In this document: positions 56,714 through 64,000 of the stretch, one piece after another
Position numbering within the stretch: the stretch's first letter is position 1
How the letters are laid out: every line of letters begins with the position of its first letter
Source of the DNA: Mycobacterium sp. Aquia_216
Lineage (GTDB): Bacteria > Actinomycetota > Actinomycetes > Mycobacteriales > Mycobacteriaceae
Length of the DNA: 64,000 nt
Direction: 5' to 3'
Assembly: GCF_026723865.1 (NCBI RefSeq)
Contig: NZ_CP113529.1
Location: 3,596,001-3,660,000, forward strand
Position numbers and translations under genes: made by a program
The notes under the pieces: generated by a model
Databases searched by the model: none
What the model was told of the DNA's origin: nothing
Seen by the model: the letters and a program-made list of their open reading frames with translations, nothing else

Positions 56714-57571
56714 CTAGGGCCGCAATTTGTCTGACACGACACCCGCGAAGGTGTGCGTGTCGCCGGGCCAGCGCGCCGAGACGTAGTTGCCGTCGTCGAC
56801 GACGAATGCCGGTCGCGAGTCGGTCGCCGTGTCGCGCGCCATCCCGGACGATTTGAGTCGCCAGTGCGGCGTGCCGCGCTCGACGTCGCGAAAATCCGAC
56901 GGGTCTGCAAGCGCGCGGGTGACTTCCGACTGCACCGACATGTAGCCGCCCGGCTGACCGGGCTGCTCGGAGTAGGTCCGGTAGTAGTCGGGATCCCAGA
57001 ATCGGGTGATCCGCGTGAGCCGCCAGGCCAGTCGCTCCATGGCCCAGGTGAGCGCCGTGGTCTTGCGACCGTAGAGCACCGAGCGGCCCGTGCCGGGGTC
57101 GATGCTGCGCGCGGCCAGCAGCACACCGTGACAGATCGCGGCCACGATCATGTCGCGGCCGAAGGCTTCGACGACCAGGCGCTGCAAGATGTCGCTGTCG
57201 ATGTAGCTGCGCATTCCGCGGGCGCGGTGACCGCCGGGCAGCAGCAACGCGTCGATGCCGTCGAGCGTGGCTCGCCGCCAGCTCACGGGGTGCCGGTACT
57301 CCTGCGAGCGCACCATGGCGGCATAGGCGTCGCGACCCCTCGTGTTGGCGCGCAACACCAGGCCGACGAGCGGGAAGGACCCCAATACCGGTAACGCGGA
57401 CCAGATATCCAGACCTCGACCGGTCACCATGATGTCGTCGGCCACACCGGACGTTCCGCTTTCGGTCGCGAAGACCACCCGGTGACCGTTGTCGGTCAGG
57501 ACCCGCCAGCTGACCGCGACCTCGGTCGGGTCGAAGTCACGGTCCGGAATCGGAACCAGCACCGTGGCCAT
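56714..57571 (-). CDS. DJ-1/PfpI superfamily protein
   Basis: A 285-residue class I glutamine amidotransferase-like protein. The nucleophile elbow is AAICHGVLLAARS, with the Cys in ICHG; GIDALLLPGGHRARGMRSYI is a second signature. The second half (WDPDYYRTYSEQPGQPGGYMSVQSEVTRALADP) is specific for actinobacterial members. Function: possibly a chaperone/deglycase or a hydratase; unknown. ATG 57571 follows the PPOX stop (57580) by 8 bases, forming a pair on the same strand. Confidence 0.75.
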   Translation of the reverse strand: MATVLVPIPDRDFDPTEVAVSWRVLTDNGHRVVFATESGTSGVADDIMVTGRGLDIWSALPVLGSFPLVGLVLRANTRGRDAYAAMVRSQEYRHPVSWRRATLDGIDALLLPGGHRARGMRSYIDSDILQRLVVEAFGRDMIVAAICHGVLLAARSIDPGTGRSVLYGRKTTALTWAMERLAWRLTRITRFWDPDYYRTYSEQPGQPGGYMSVQSEVTRALADPSDFRDVERGTPHWRLKSSGMARDTATDSRPAFVVDDGNYVSARWPGDTHTFAGVVSDKLRP

Positions 57572-57579
57572 CGCGCGTT

Positions 57580-57975
57580 CTAGCCTTGGGCCACTCGGAG
57601 TTCGAGGCCGATGTTGTTTTCCATGCCGCCGCGCAGCTTGCTGAAAAAGTTGAAGACCGCGCCGACAATGCCGTAACGCCTGCCGATCGCGTCGTACACA
57701 GTGCCCGTGTCCGATTTGTCGAGCAGGGCCGCGGTGCCCGCGACAGCCTCGCTCGTCGGACGACCGCGCATCGTGCAGGTGGCCATCGTGACGCGGGGTG
57801 TATTGCGAATCCGCTTGACCTTCCACGAGTTTCCCTGCGTGATCACCAGCAGCCGGTCGCCGCATTCCTGGTCCGGGGCAGTCCAGATCGGCGTCGGCTT
57901 GGGTCGGCCGTCCTTGGTGAAGGTGGTCAGCAGGATGTATTGCGCCTTGGCGAGATCGGCGAAGGTGGGCGTCAC
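57580..57975 (-). CDS. PPOX-class F420-dependent oxidoreductase-like protein (Rv2061c type)
   Basis: A 131-residue flavin/F420-binding split-barrel protein: LAKAQYILLTTFTKDGRPKPTPIWTAPDQECG at the start, GNSWKVKRIRNTPRVTMATCTMRGRPTSEAV in the middle. Rv2061c in M. tuberculosis has the same character and lies next to cobN (Rv2062c); here the two are separated by a 4-gene operon. Substrate and cofactor are not proven. Confidence 0.8.
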   Translation of the reverse strand: MTPTFADLAKAQYILLTTFTKDGRPKPTPIWTAPDQECGDRLLVITQGNSWKVKRIRNTPRVTMATCTMRGRPTSEAVAGTAALLDKSDTGTVYDAIGRRYGIVGAVFNFFSKLRGGMENNIGLELRVAQG

Positions 57976-58028
57976 GGTCTCAACCTACTCGTGAACGTTG
58001 ACATTCACAGCACTCGGCTGCGATGGTG

Positions 58029-58055
58029 TTAAATGAAAATAATGTTTTCGTTTAA
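58029..58055. promoter_or_regulatory. AT-rich near-perfect palindrome, candidate TetR operator
   Basis: Two 11-base arms (TTAAATGAAAA and TTTTCGTTTAA) flank TAATG, with a single G/A mismatch. It lies 21-47 bases before the GTG of the DUF1214 gene and stands out in GC-rich DNA. The TetR gene at 60447 in the operon is the likely ligand. Confidence 0.6.
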
Positions 58056-58075
58056 GCATCGGAGCGGGGAAACGC

Positions 58076-59305
58076 GTGGGCGATCCGAAGAACCCGATGG
58101 CGTGGCTACCGTTCTCGATCGCCGAGGCAGCGCTGGCGGGATCTGACGACGGCGCAGACCTCTCCCAGGCGTGGTCGTATTTGCAAGGACGACTGCACAA
58201 CGCAGCGCAGCTCGTCCAATCGGACCCGGCCAACCGAAATCGCGTCGATCTCGCCGCGGGCATGCGGCATCTGTTGGTGCTGCTCACCGCCGGGATCGAT
58301 GAGGTGCTGCGATTCGACACCGATCCGGTCCTGAGTGTTCAAGCCACCAGCACCGACGACCTGGTGACGTGGGGAATGGAATGTCCAGACTGCATCTACA
58401 CCCGTGCCGTGCTGCGCGGCGGGGAAAGTTACCGGCTGTTCGGTAATCGAGGCACCGCACGCTATGTCGGGCTGCAGACGATGAACGGCATCGCCGCAAC
58501 GGCTAACGAGCTCGTCGACGAGCTCGAGATGGATGCCGACGGGAACTTCGAGGTGCTGCTGTCGGCATCCGAGCAGACGGGGCGAGCCGGTAATTGGATG
58601 CGGCTCGAAGGCGAAAACCCGACGCTGACGGTCCGGCACTTCTTCTACGACTGGGACAACGAAGTGCCATCGTCGCTGCGCATTGAGCGCCTCGGCGATG
58701 CGACTAGCACCGAAGTCCGTCCGATCGATCCGGCCGTGGCAATATCGCGGCAGTTGGTCGCCCTTGGCGACTTTGTCCAGGGCAACCTGGAGTTCTTTCT
58801 CCAATTCGGTGCCGCGGCGCCGACGAATGGATTCCTGCCGCCGATCGACCGCTCCGATATCGGTGCGGCCGCCGAGAACCGGCCGGTGATCGGTCGGTGG
58901 GAGCTGGGCCCGGGCGAGGCACTCATCGTGGAAATGGAACCGCCCGAAGGGATTTACTGGAGCTTCTCCCTCGGCAACCCATGGTGGGAGACGATTCATT
59001 ACGGGCGCCACCAGTCCAGCCTCAATGCCCGGCAAGCGGTGGTGGATTCCGACGGCCTGGTGCGGGTGGTGCTGTGTCCCGAGGACCCGGGTGTCGCGAA
59101 TTGGCTTGACACCGCGGGCTACAGCAATGGACCCATCATCCTGCGCTGTGTGCGAACGAAGACGGCGCCGACGCCGTCGACGCGGGTTGTGCCGTTCGAC
59201 AAGATCCATGCTCACTTGCCATCGGACACCGCGACGGTCACCGCGCAGCAGCGGGCGTCCGTCATTGCGGCGCGCCGCAAGGCCGTGCGCGAGAGGTTCG
59301 CCTGA
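58076..59305 (+). CDS. DUF1214-family protein
   Basis: A 409-residue protein beginning MGDPKNPMAWLPFSIAEAAL (GTG 58076). It contains the beta-rich DUF1214 part in the second half (NRPVIGRWELGPGEALIVEMEPPEGIYWSFSLGNPWWE; DSDGLVRVVLCPEDPGVANWLDTAGY), shared with the DUF1254/DUF1214 proteins. These are widespread in mycobacterial lipid and steroid clusters without a known reaction. The downstream sulfotransferase starts one base inside this gene (TGATG). Confidence 0.7.
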   Translation: MGDPKNPMAWLPFSIAEAALAGSDDGADLSQAWSYLQGRLHNAAQLVQSDPANRNRVDLAAGMRHLLVLLTAGIDEVLRFDTDPVLSVQATSTDDLVTWGMECPDCIYTRAVLRGGESYRLFGNRGTARYVGLQTMNGIAATANELVDELEMDADGNFEVLLSASEQTGRAGNWMRLEGENPTLTVRHFFYDWDNEVPSSLRIERLGDATSTEVRPIDPAVAISRQLVALGDFVQGNLEFFLQFGAAAPTNGFLPPIDRSDIGAAAENRPVIGRWELGPGEALIVEMEPPEGIYWSFSLGNPWWETIHYGRHQSSLNARQAVVDSDGLVRVVLCPEDPGVANWLDTAGYSNGPIILRCVRTKTAPTPSTRVVPFDKIHAHLPSDTATVTAQQRASVIAARRKAVRERFA

Positions 59306-60450
59306 TGACATTTGACGCCGATGAGTTGCAGAGCGGCGCTTGCGCTGCAACAGGTCTCGATGATTTCGGGTCCTCGTACTACCGCGAGGGACTCGATCGC
59401 ATCGTCGACACGCTGAACACCGAGGCCGACCTCAACGAAATCGGCCAGGTCATCCAGCACGCGACCATCAGCAACGCGCTGATCCAGCGCCTCAAGATCG
59501 AGGACGCGTACCGACAGCATCCCGAGATCGACGATGAGGTGGTCGGCGGCCCTGTCTTTGTGATCGGGCTACCCCGCACCGGGACCACTGCATTGAGCCA
59601 ACTGGTAGCCGCCGATCCGCAGTTCCGGTCGCTGCGGATGTGGGAATCCCAAGCCCCCACACCGCCGCCGGAGGCCGCCACCCAGCACACCGATCCGCGG
59701 ATCGCGCAGGCCGAGGCCGGCCTGAAGATGCTCGACGACATGTTCCCGTTGATGAAAACGATGCACAACTCCGAGGCCACTGCCGCGACCGAATGCCAGG
59801 ACCTGATGGGGATGAGCTTCCGTACCTTTCACTTTGACGGCGCGGTGCGTGCTCCCGGCTATCTGGCGTGGCTGCTGGACTGCGACATGCGCGAGACGTA
59901 CAGCTTTCACCGCAAGGTGCTCAAACTGCTGCAGTGGCATTGCCCGCCAGTGCTGTGGCATCTCAAGACACCGGTGCACATGTTCGCCCTCGACGCGCTC
60001 GTCGAGGCGTACCCGAATGCCAGATTCCTGTGGAGCCACCGCGATCCGGCCAGGGTGATGGGTTCGGTGTGCAGCCTGATCCGGTATGTCCGCAGCTGGA
60101 GCAGCGACCACGACGATCCCAAGGAGTTGGGCGCCGAGCAAGTCGGCAGCTGGGTCGAAGCCGTCCGGCGGGCAATGGATTTCCGTGCCCGGATGGGTGA
60201 CGACCGGTTCGCCGACGTCTCCTTCGCCGACCTGCAAACTGATCCCGTGCGCACGCTGCAAACCGGCTACGAGCGACTGGGATTGAGCTTTACCGAGGCC
60301 ACCTCGTACTCGGTCAGGCAGTGGGCCGAAGGGCACAGACCCGGCTCTCGTGGGATACACGACTATGACCTGGCCGAGTACGGCTTGACGTCGGAGGGGG
60401 TTCGTGAACGGTTCGTGGACTACCTCACCGCCTACGATGCAACCGGATGA
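59305..60450 (+). CDS. Sulfotransferase family protein
   Basis: A 381-residue enzyme. GLPRTGTTALSQLV is the PAPS 5'-phosphosulfate-binding loop and WSHRDPARVMGSVCSL the 3'-phosphate motif of sulfotransferases. Mycobacterial members may act on lipids or sterols (for example Stf-type enzymes); the acceptor is unknown. Starts at ATG 59305 (TGATG, one-base overlap with the preceding stop), and its stop overlaps the TetR ATG. Confidence 0.82.
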   Translation: MTFDADELQSGACAATGLDDFGSSYYREGLDRIVDTLNTEADLNEIGQVIQHATISNALIQRLKIEDAYRQHPEIDDEVVGGPVFVIGLPRTGTTALSQLVAADPQFRSLRMWESQAPTPPPEAATQHTDPRIAQAEAGLKMLDDMFPLMKTMHNSEATAATECQDLMGMSFRTFHFDGAVRAPGYLAWLLDCDMRETYSFHRKVLKLLQWHCPPVLWHLKTPVHMFALDALVEAYPNARFLWSHRDPARVMGSVCSLIRYVRSWSSDHDDPKELGAEQVGSWVEAVRRAMDFRARMGDDRFADVSFADLQTDPVRTLQTGYERLGLSFTEATSYSVRQWAEGHRPGSRGIHDYDLAEYGLTSEGVRERFVDYLTAYDATG

Positions 60451-61085
60451 GTGCTCCTCGGACGCGACGGCGCGACAAGCTCGAGCCGGACCCGGCGGTG
60501 CGCCGCGAGATTCTTACGGCCGCATCGGCAACCTTGCGCGAGCACGGAGTTCGCGGATTGAGCATTGCCGCGGTGCTGGACCGCGCCAAGTTGAGCACCC
60601 GCGCCTTCTATCGGCATTTCGATTCCAAAGATGAATTGGTCGCCGCGGTCTTCCTGGAGACCGCGCGCGCGGAGAGGCGACGGCTGCAGCGCCGGATGTC
60701 GGCCGCCGATACGGAGATCGAAGCGGTAGCGGCGTGGATTGACGGACGGCTCGACTTGGCGTTCGACGACCACGTGAAATCCGATTTGCGGCGGCTGTCG
60801 CTGGAAGCCCAATCGCAGACCTTCGCCTCCCCCGGTCTGGTCCAGCCCGCATACGTCGAAATGCTCAAGCCGCTCAGCGAGGCCCTGCAGCGCGGCCTGC
60901 GGCGCGGGGTGTTCCACCACATCGACCCGGTGACCGACGCGGAATTCATCCACGGCGTGGTGTGGGCGAGCACCAACCGGCAATGGCACACGGGCGATTG
61001 CGATCGCGCCGAAGTCCGCGAAAACGCGCTTCGTTTCTGCCTGCGCGCACTGGGTGTGGCACCCGAAACAATCGATCAGATGTGA
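60447..61085 (+). CDS. TetR-family regulator within the operon
   Basis: A 212-residue regulator. The HTH is at residues 17-65 (AVRREILTAASATLREHG, IAAVLDRAKLSTRAFYRHFDSKDELVAAVF). It is translationally coupled to the sulfotransferase (ATGA). Its own promoter is not obvious, so it likely controls the whole operon through the palindrome at 58029-58055. Confidence 0.85.
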   Translation: MSAPRTRRRDKLEPDPAVRREILTAASATLREHGVRGLSIAAVLDRAKLSTRAFYRHFDSKDELVAAVFLETARAERRRLQRRMSAADTEIEAVAAWIDGRLDLAFDDHVKSDLRRLSLEAQSQTFASPGLVQPAYVEMLKPLSEALQRGLRRGVFHHIDPVTDAEFIHGVVWASTNRQWHTGDCDRAEVRENALRFCLRALGVAPETIDQM

Positions 61086-61096
61086 GAGGAGTATCC

Positions 61097-61900
61097 ATGG
61101 ACCTGGGTTTCGCCGGATCGACGGCCGTGGTCACCGGTGGGAGCAAAGGGATGGGGCTGGCCATCGCCGAAACCCTGGCGACCGAAGGTTCCAGCGTCGC
61201 GGTAATGGCTCGCGGCAGACAAGCACTCGATACCGCGGTGGAATCACTGCTGAAAGCAGGCGCTCCCGACGCCGTGGGGATCAGCGTGGATATGACCGAC
61301 GCGGAGTCCATCGCGAACGGCTTCGCGACGATCTCCGAGCGCTGGGGGCAACTCAATAGCTTGGTTCACACGATCGGGCCGGGCGACGGCTACTTCGAGC
61401 AGATGGACGACACGCAATGGGAGGATGCGTTCGCGCTGGGCACCATGTCGGGCGTGCGGTCGATCCGCGCCTCGTTGCCACTGCTGCGCTCGGCGGAGTG
61501 GGCCCGCATTGTGGCGCTGTCGGCGCACTCCATTCAACGGCAGAACCCGCGCATCGTGGCCTACACGGCCGCCAAGGCGGCATTGGCCAGCGTCACCAAG
61601 AATCTCTCCAAAAGCCTTGCGAAGGACGGTATCTTGGTCAACTGCGTGTGTCCGGGGACGATCGTGACAGCCAGCTTCACCGAGAACCTCAAGGACATCC
61701 TGGCAGCCGATGGCCTGGATGCCACCGACCCGCACGACGTTATGACCTGGATCGACAACAACTTCCATCAACCCTGTGACCTCGGTCGCGCCGGGTTGCC
61801 CGAAGAGGTCGCATCCATCACCGCCTACTTAGTGTCTCGGCGCAACGGCTACGTCACCGGAGCCACCGTGAACGTCGACGGCGGGTCGGACTTCATCTAG
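61097..61900 (+). CDS. Short-chain dehydrogenase/reductase
   Basis: A 267-residue classical SDR with the cofactor motif TGGSKGMG (residues 13-20), the active site YTAAK in IVAYTAAKAAL, the catalytic Ser in VALSAHS, and the C-terminal VNVDGGSDFI. It oxidises or reduces a hydroxyl or keto group with NAD(P). Start ATG 61097 has GAGAGGAG 8-10 bases upstream. Last gene of the operon; converges with cobN. Confidence 0.9.
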   Translation: MDLGFAGSTAVVTGGSKGMGLAIAETLATEGSSVAVMARGRQALDTAVESLLKAGAPDAVGISVDMTDAESIANGFATISERWGQLNSLVHTIGPGDGYFEQMDDTQWEDAFALGTMSGVRSIRASLPLLRSAEWARIVALSAHSIQRQNPRIVAYTAAKAALASVTKNLSKSLAKDGILVNCVCPGTIVTASFTENLKDILAADGLDATDPHDVMTWIDNNFHQPCDLGRAGLPEEVASITAYLVSRRNGYVTGATVNVDGGSDFI

Positions 61901-61913
61901 GGGCTGCCGCTGC

Positions 61914-64000
61914 CTAACCCTCCAGGTCACCTTCGGTTTCCAGCAGCGCCTGGCGCAGCCCGTCGAGGGTTTCCGGCGTCGGCTCGGCCCACATGCCGCG
62001 CCCGGCCGCCTCCAGCAGCCGTTCGGCCATGCCGTGCAACGCCCACGGATTGGATTCCGTCATGAACTTTCGGTTCTCCGGGTCCAGCACGTAGCGCTCG
62101 GTCAGCTGTTCATACATCCAGTCGGCCATGACCCCGGCAGTCGCGTCGTAACCGAAGAGGTAGTCGACGGTCGCTGCCATCTCGAATGCACCCTTGTAGC
62201 CGTGCCGGCGCATCGCGGTCATCCAGCGGGGATTGACCACCCGGGCGCGAAATACCCGAGTGGTCTCCTCGGACAGCGTGCGGGTGCGGATCGCGTCGGG
62301 TCGGGTGTTGTCGCCGATGTAGGCGGCCGGCGCCTTGCCGGTCAGCGCCCGCACCGTCGCGACCATGCCGCCGTGGTATTGGAAGTAGTCGTCGGAATCG
62401 GCGATGTCGTGCTCGCGGGTATCGGTGTTCTTGGCCGCCACCGCAATCCGCCGGTACTGCCGGTTCATGTCCTCGACCGCTTCACGGCCGTCCAGGTCGC
62501 GCCCGTAGGCGAACCCACCCCAGGCCGTGTACACCTGCGCGAGATCGGCGTCGTCGCGCCAGTTCCGGCTGTCGATCAGCTGCAGCAGCCCGGCACCATA
62601 CGTGCCCGGCTTCGATCCGAAAATTCTTGTGGTAGAACGCCTTTCGTCGCCATGCTGGGCCAGGTCGGCCTGCGCGTGGGCGCGGACGTAGTTACCGTCG
62701 GCGGGCTCGTCGAGTTCGGCGACCAAGCGCACCGCGTCGTCGAGCATCGTTACGACGTGCGGGAATGCGTCCCGGAAGAATCCCGAGATCCGCACCGTTA
62801 CGTCGATCCGCGGACGCCCCAGTTCGGCCAGCGAAATCGGCGTCAGACCGACGACGCGACGTGACGCGTCGTCCCACACCGGCCGAACGCCGAGCAGCGC
62901 AAGGACCTCGGCGATGTCGTCGCCGGCGGTGCGCATAGCCGAGGTACCCCACACCGACAGCCCGACCGATTGCGGCCATTCCCCATGGTCGTCCCGGTAC
63001 CGGGTCAGCAGTGAATCTGCAAGCGCGACACCGGCTTCCCAGGCCAGCCGGGATGGTATCGCCTTGGGGTCGACGGAGTAGAAGTTGCGGCCGGTGGGCA
63101 GCACGTTGACCAGGCCGCGCAACGGCGACCCAGACGGACCGGCCGGAATGAACCGGCCGTCCAGTGCCCGGAGCACCTGGTCGATTTCGGCGGCGGTACC
63201 GCTCAGCCGGGGCACTACCTCAGTGGCCGCGAACCGCAGCACCGCGGCCACCTCGGCATTGTCGGTAATCCTGTCCACGGCCGCCGGATCCCAGCCGGTG
63301 GCTTGCAGCGACGCGACCAAGCCGCGTGCCAGGGCCTCGGTTTGATCGACCTTGGTCCGCTCGTCGGTGCCGTCTTCGGCGAGACCGAGTGCTTGTCGCA
63401 AGCCGGGTAGCGCATGCTCGCCGGCGAACAGCTGGCGGGCCCGCAGGATGGCCAGCACCAGGTCGAGTTCTGCTTCCCCCGTGGGCTTTTGCCCGAGGAT
63501 GTGCAGGCCGTCGCGGATCTGGACATCCTTGATTTCGCATAGCCAGCCATCGACGTGCAGGATCATGTCGTCGAACGTGTCTTCTTCAGGCTGCTCGGTC
63601 AGGCCCAGATCGTGGTCCATCTTGGCGGCGCGGATCAGCGTCCAGATCTGCTGACGGATGGCGGGCAGCTTGCCCGGATCCAGGGCGGCGACGTTGGCGT
63701 GCTCATCGAGCAGCTGCTCCAAACGTGCGATGTCGCCGTAGCTTTCGGCGCGGGCCATCGGTGGGATCAGATGATCGACGAGCACGGCGTGCGCCCGCCT
63801 CTTGGCCTGAGTGCCCTCGCCGGGGTCGTTGACCAGGAACGGATAGATCAGCGGCAGGTTGCCCAGCGCGGCGTCGGATCCGCAGGCCGCCGACATCCCC
63901 AGCGTCTTGCCGGGAAGCCATTCCAGGTTGCCGTGCTTGCCCAGGTGCACCACGGCGTGGGATCCGAATCCGGTATCCAGCCAGTGGTAGGCGGCCAGGT
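61914..64000 (-). CDS. cobN: Cobaltochelatase subunit CobN, C-terminal part (5' end outside window)
   Basis: The frame reads through the right edge of the window, giving about 695 of roughly 1190 residues. It carries the CobN/BchH motif HLGKHGNLEWLPGK and typical conserved segments such as GNLPLIYPFLVNDPGEGTQAKRRA, WGGFAYGRDLDG and MRRHGYKGAFEMAATVDYLFGYDA. CobN inserts cobalt into hydrogenobyrinate diamide in aerobic cobalamin synthesis, with CobS and CobT. It matches Rv2062c. The C-terminal end is complete. It converges with the SDR gene. Confidence 0.95.
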   Translation of the reverse strand, partial: LAAYHWLDTGFGSHAVVHLGKHGNLEWLPGKTLGMSAACGSDAALGNLPLIYPFLVNDPGEGTQAKRRAHAVLVDHLIPPMARAESYGDIARLEQLLDEHANVAALDPGKLPAIRQQIWTLIRAAKMDHDLGLTEQPEEDTFDDMILHVDGWLCEIKDVQIRDGLHILGQKPTGEAELDLVLAILRARQLFAGEHALPGLRQALGLAEDGTDERTKVDQTEALARGLVASLQATGWDPAAVDRITDNAEVAAVLRFAATEVVPRLSGTAAEIDQVLRALDGRFIPAGPSGSPLRGLVNVLPTGRNFYSVDPKAIPSRLAWEAGVALADSLLTRYRDDHGEWPQSVGLSVWGTSAMRTAGDDIAEVLALLGVRPVWDDASRRVVGLTPISLAELGRPRIDVTVRISGFFRDAFPHVVTMLDDAVRLVAELDEPADGNYVRAHAQADLAQHGDERRSTTRIFGSKPGTYGAGLLQLIDSRNWRDDADLAQVYTAWGGFAYGRDLDGREAVEDMNRQYRRIAVAAKNTDTREHDIADSDDYFQYHGGMVATVRALTGKAPAAYIGDNTRPDAIRTRTLSEETTRVFRARVVNPRWMTAMRRHGYKGAFEMAATVDYLFGYDATAGVMADWMYEQLTERYVLDPENRKFMTESNPWALHGMAERLLEAAGRGMWAEPTPETLDGLRQALLETEGDLEG

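Overview
The window is high-GC chromosomal DNA from a mycobacterium. From about 18.5 kb onward the gene order follows the Mycobacterium tuberculosis block Rv2038c-Rv2054 and Rv2061c-cobN: sugar ABC transporter, Rv2042c, pncA, lipT, lppI, Rv2047c, pks12, a small zinc-ribbon gene, rbpA, ppm1, lnt, a Rv2052c-type amidohydrolase, fxsA, a dienelactone hydrolase, a PPOX protein and cobN. It is not M. tuberculosis itself. lnt and ppm1 are separate genes here (fused in H37Rv), extra genes sit between the Rv2041c- and Rv2042c-type genes and before cobN, and the first 18 kb does not match that block. The species cannot be fixed from this sequence alone.

Layout. 1-4.6 kb: end of a probable TetR gene, an APH-type kinase, an aldo/keto reductase, a membrane acyltransferase, and two small unknown genes behind a strong IdeR-box-like site. 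4.6-8.9 kb: a TetR regulator divergent from a three-gene catabolic operon (extradiol-type VOC dioxygenase, FAH-family hydrolase, MhpA-type FAD monooxygenase), with two copies of a palindrome in the divergent promoter. 8.9-12.4 kb: a tandem universal stress protein with a DosR-like box and a hairpin over its ribosome binding site, an ECF sigma/zinc-finger anti-sigma pair, and an acyl-CoA dehydrogenase-like/OsmC pair. 12.5-16.7 kb: an efeU-efeO-efeB iron uptake operon, again with an IdeR-like site upstream. 16.8-18.5 kb: a membrane protein, a DUF3097 protein and a DUF3349 protein.

18.5-32.4 kb: sugar ABC transporter (ATPase, two permeases, binding lipoprotein), then a SigJ-like ECF sigma factor divergent from a small DoxX protein, a Ser-rich lipoprotein, the Rv2042c homologue coupled to pncA, a DoxX protein with a long 11-residue-repeat tail, gluconate kinase, a two-domain kinase fusion, lipT and lppI. 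32.4-37.2 kb: a P450 divergent from a TetR gene, and the large Rv2047c-type epimerase/PEP-utiliser fusion. 37.2-49.7 kb: pks12, a bimodular fully reducing type I polyketide synthase whose AT motifs predict alternating methylmalonyl and malonyl extension (mycoketide). 50-57.6 kb: rbpA on the plus strand, with ppm1, lnt and the amidohydrolase coupled on the minus strand, then fxsA, dienelactone hydrolase and a DJ-1/PfpI protein.

57.6-64 kb: the PPOX gene, then a plus-strand operon (DUF1214 protein, sulfotransferase, TetR, SDR) behind an AT-rich near-palindrome, and finally the 3' part of cobN, which runs off the window. Pks12 makes the mycoketide chain of mannosyl-phosphomycoketide, and Ppm1 supplies polyprenyl-phosphomannose to the same cell-envelope lipid world. 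No rRNA, tRNA, insertion sequence, CRISPR array or prophage was seen.
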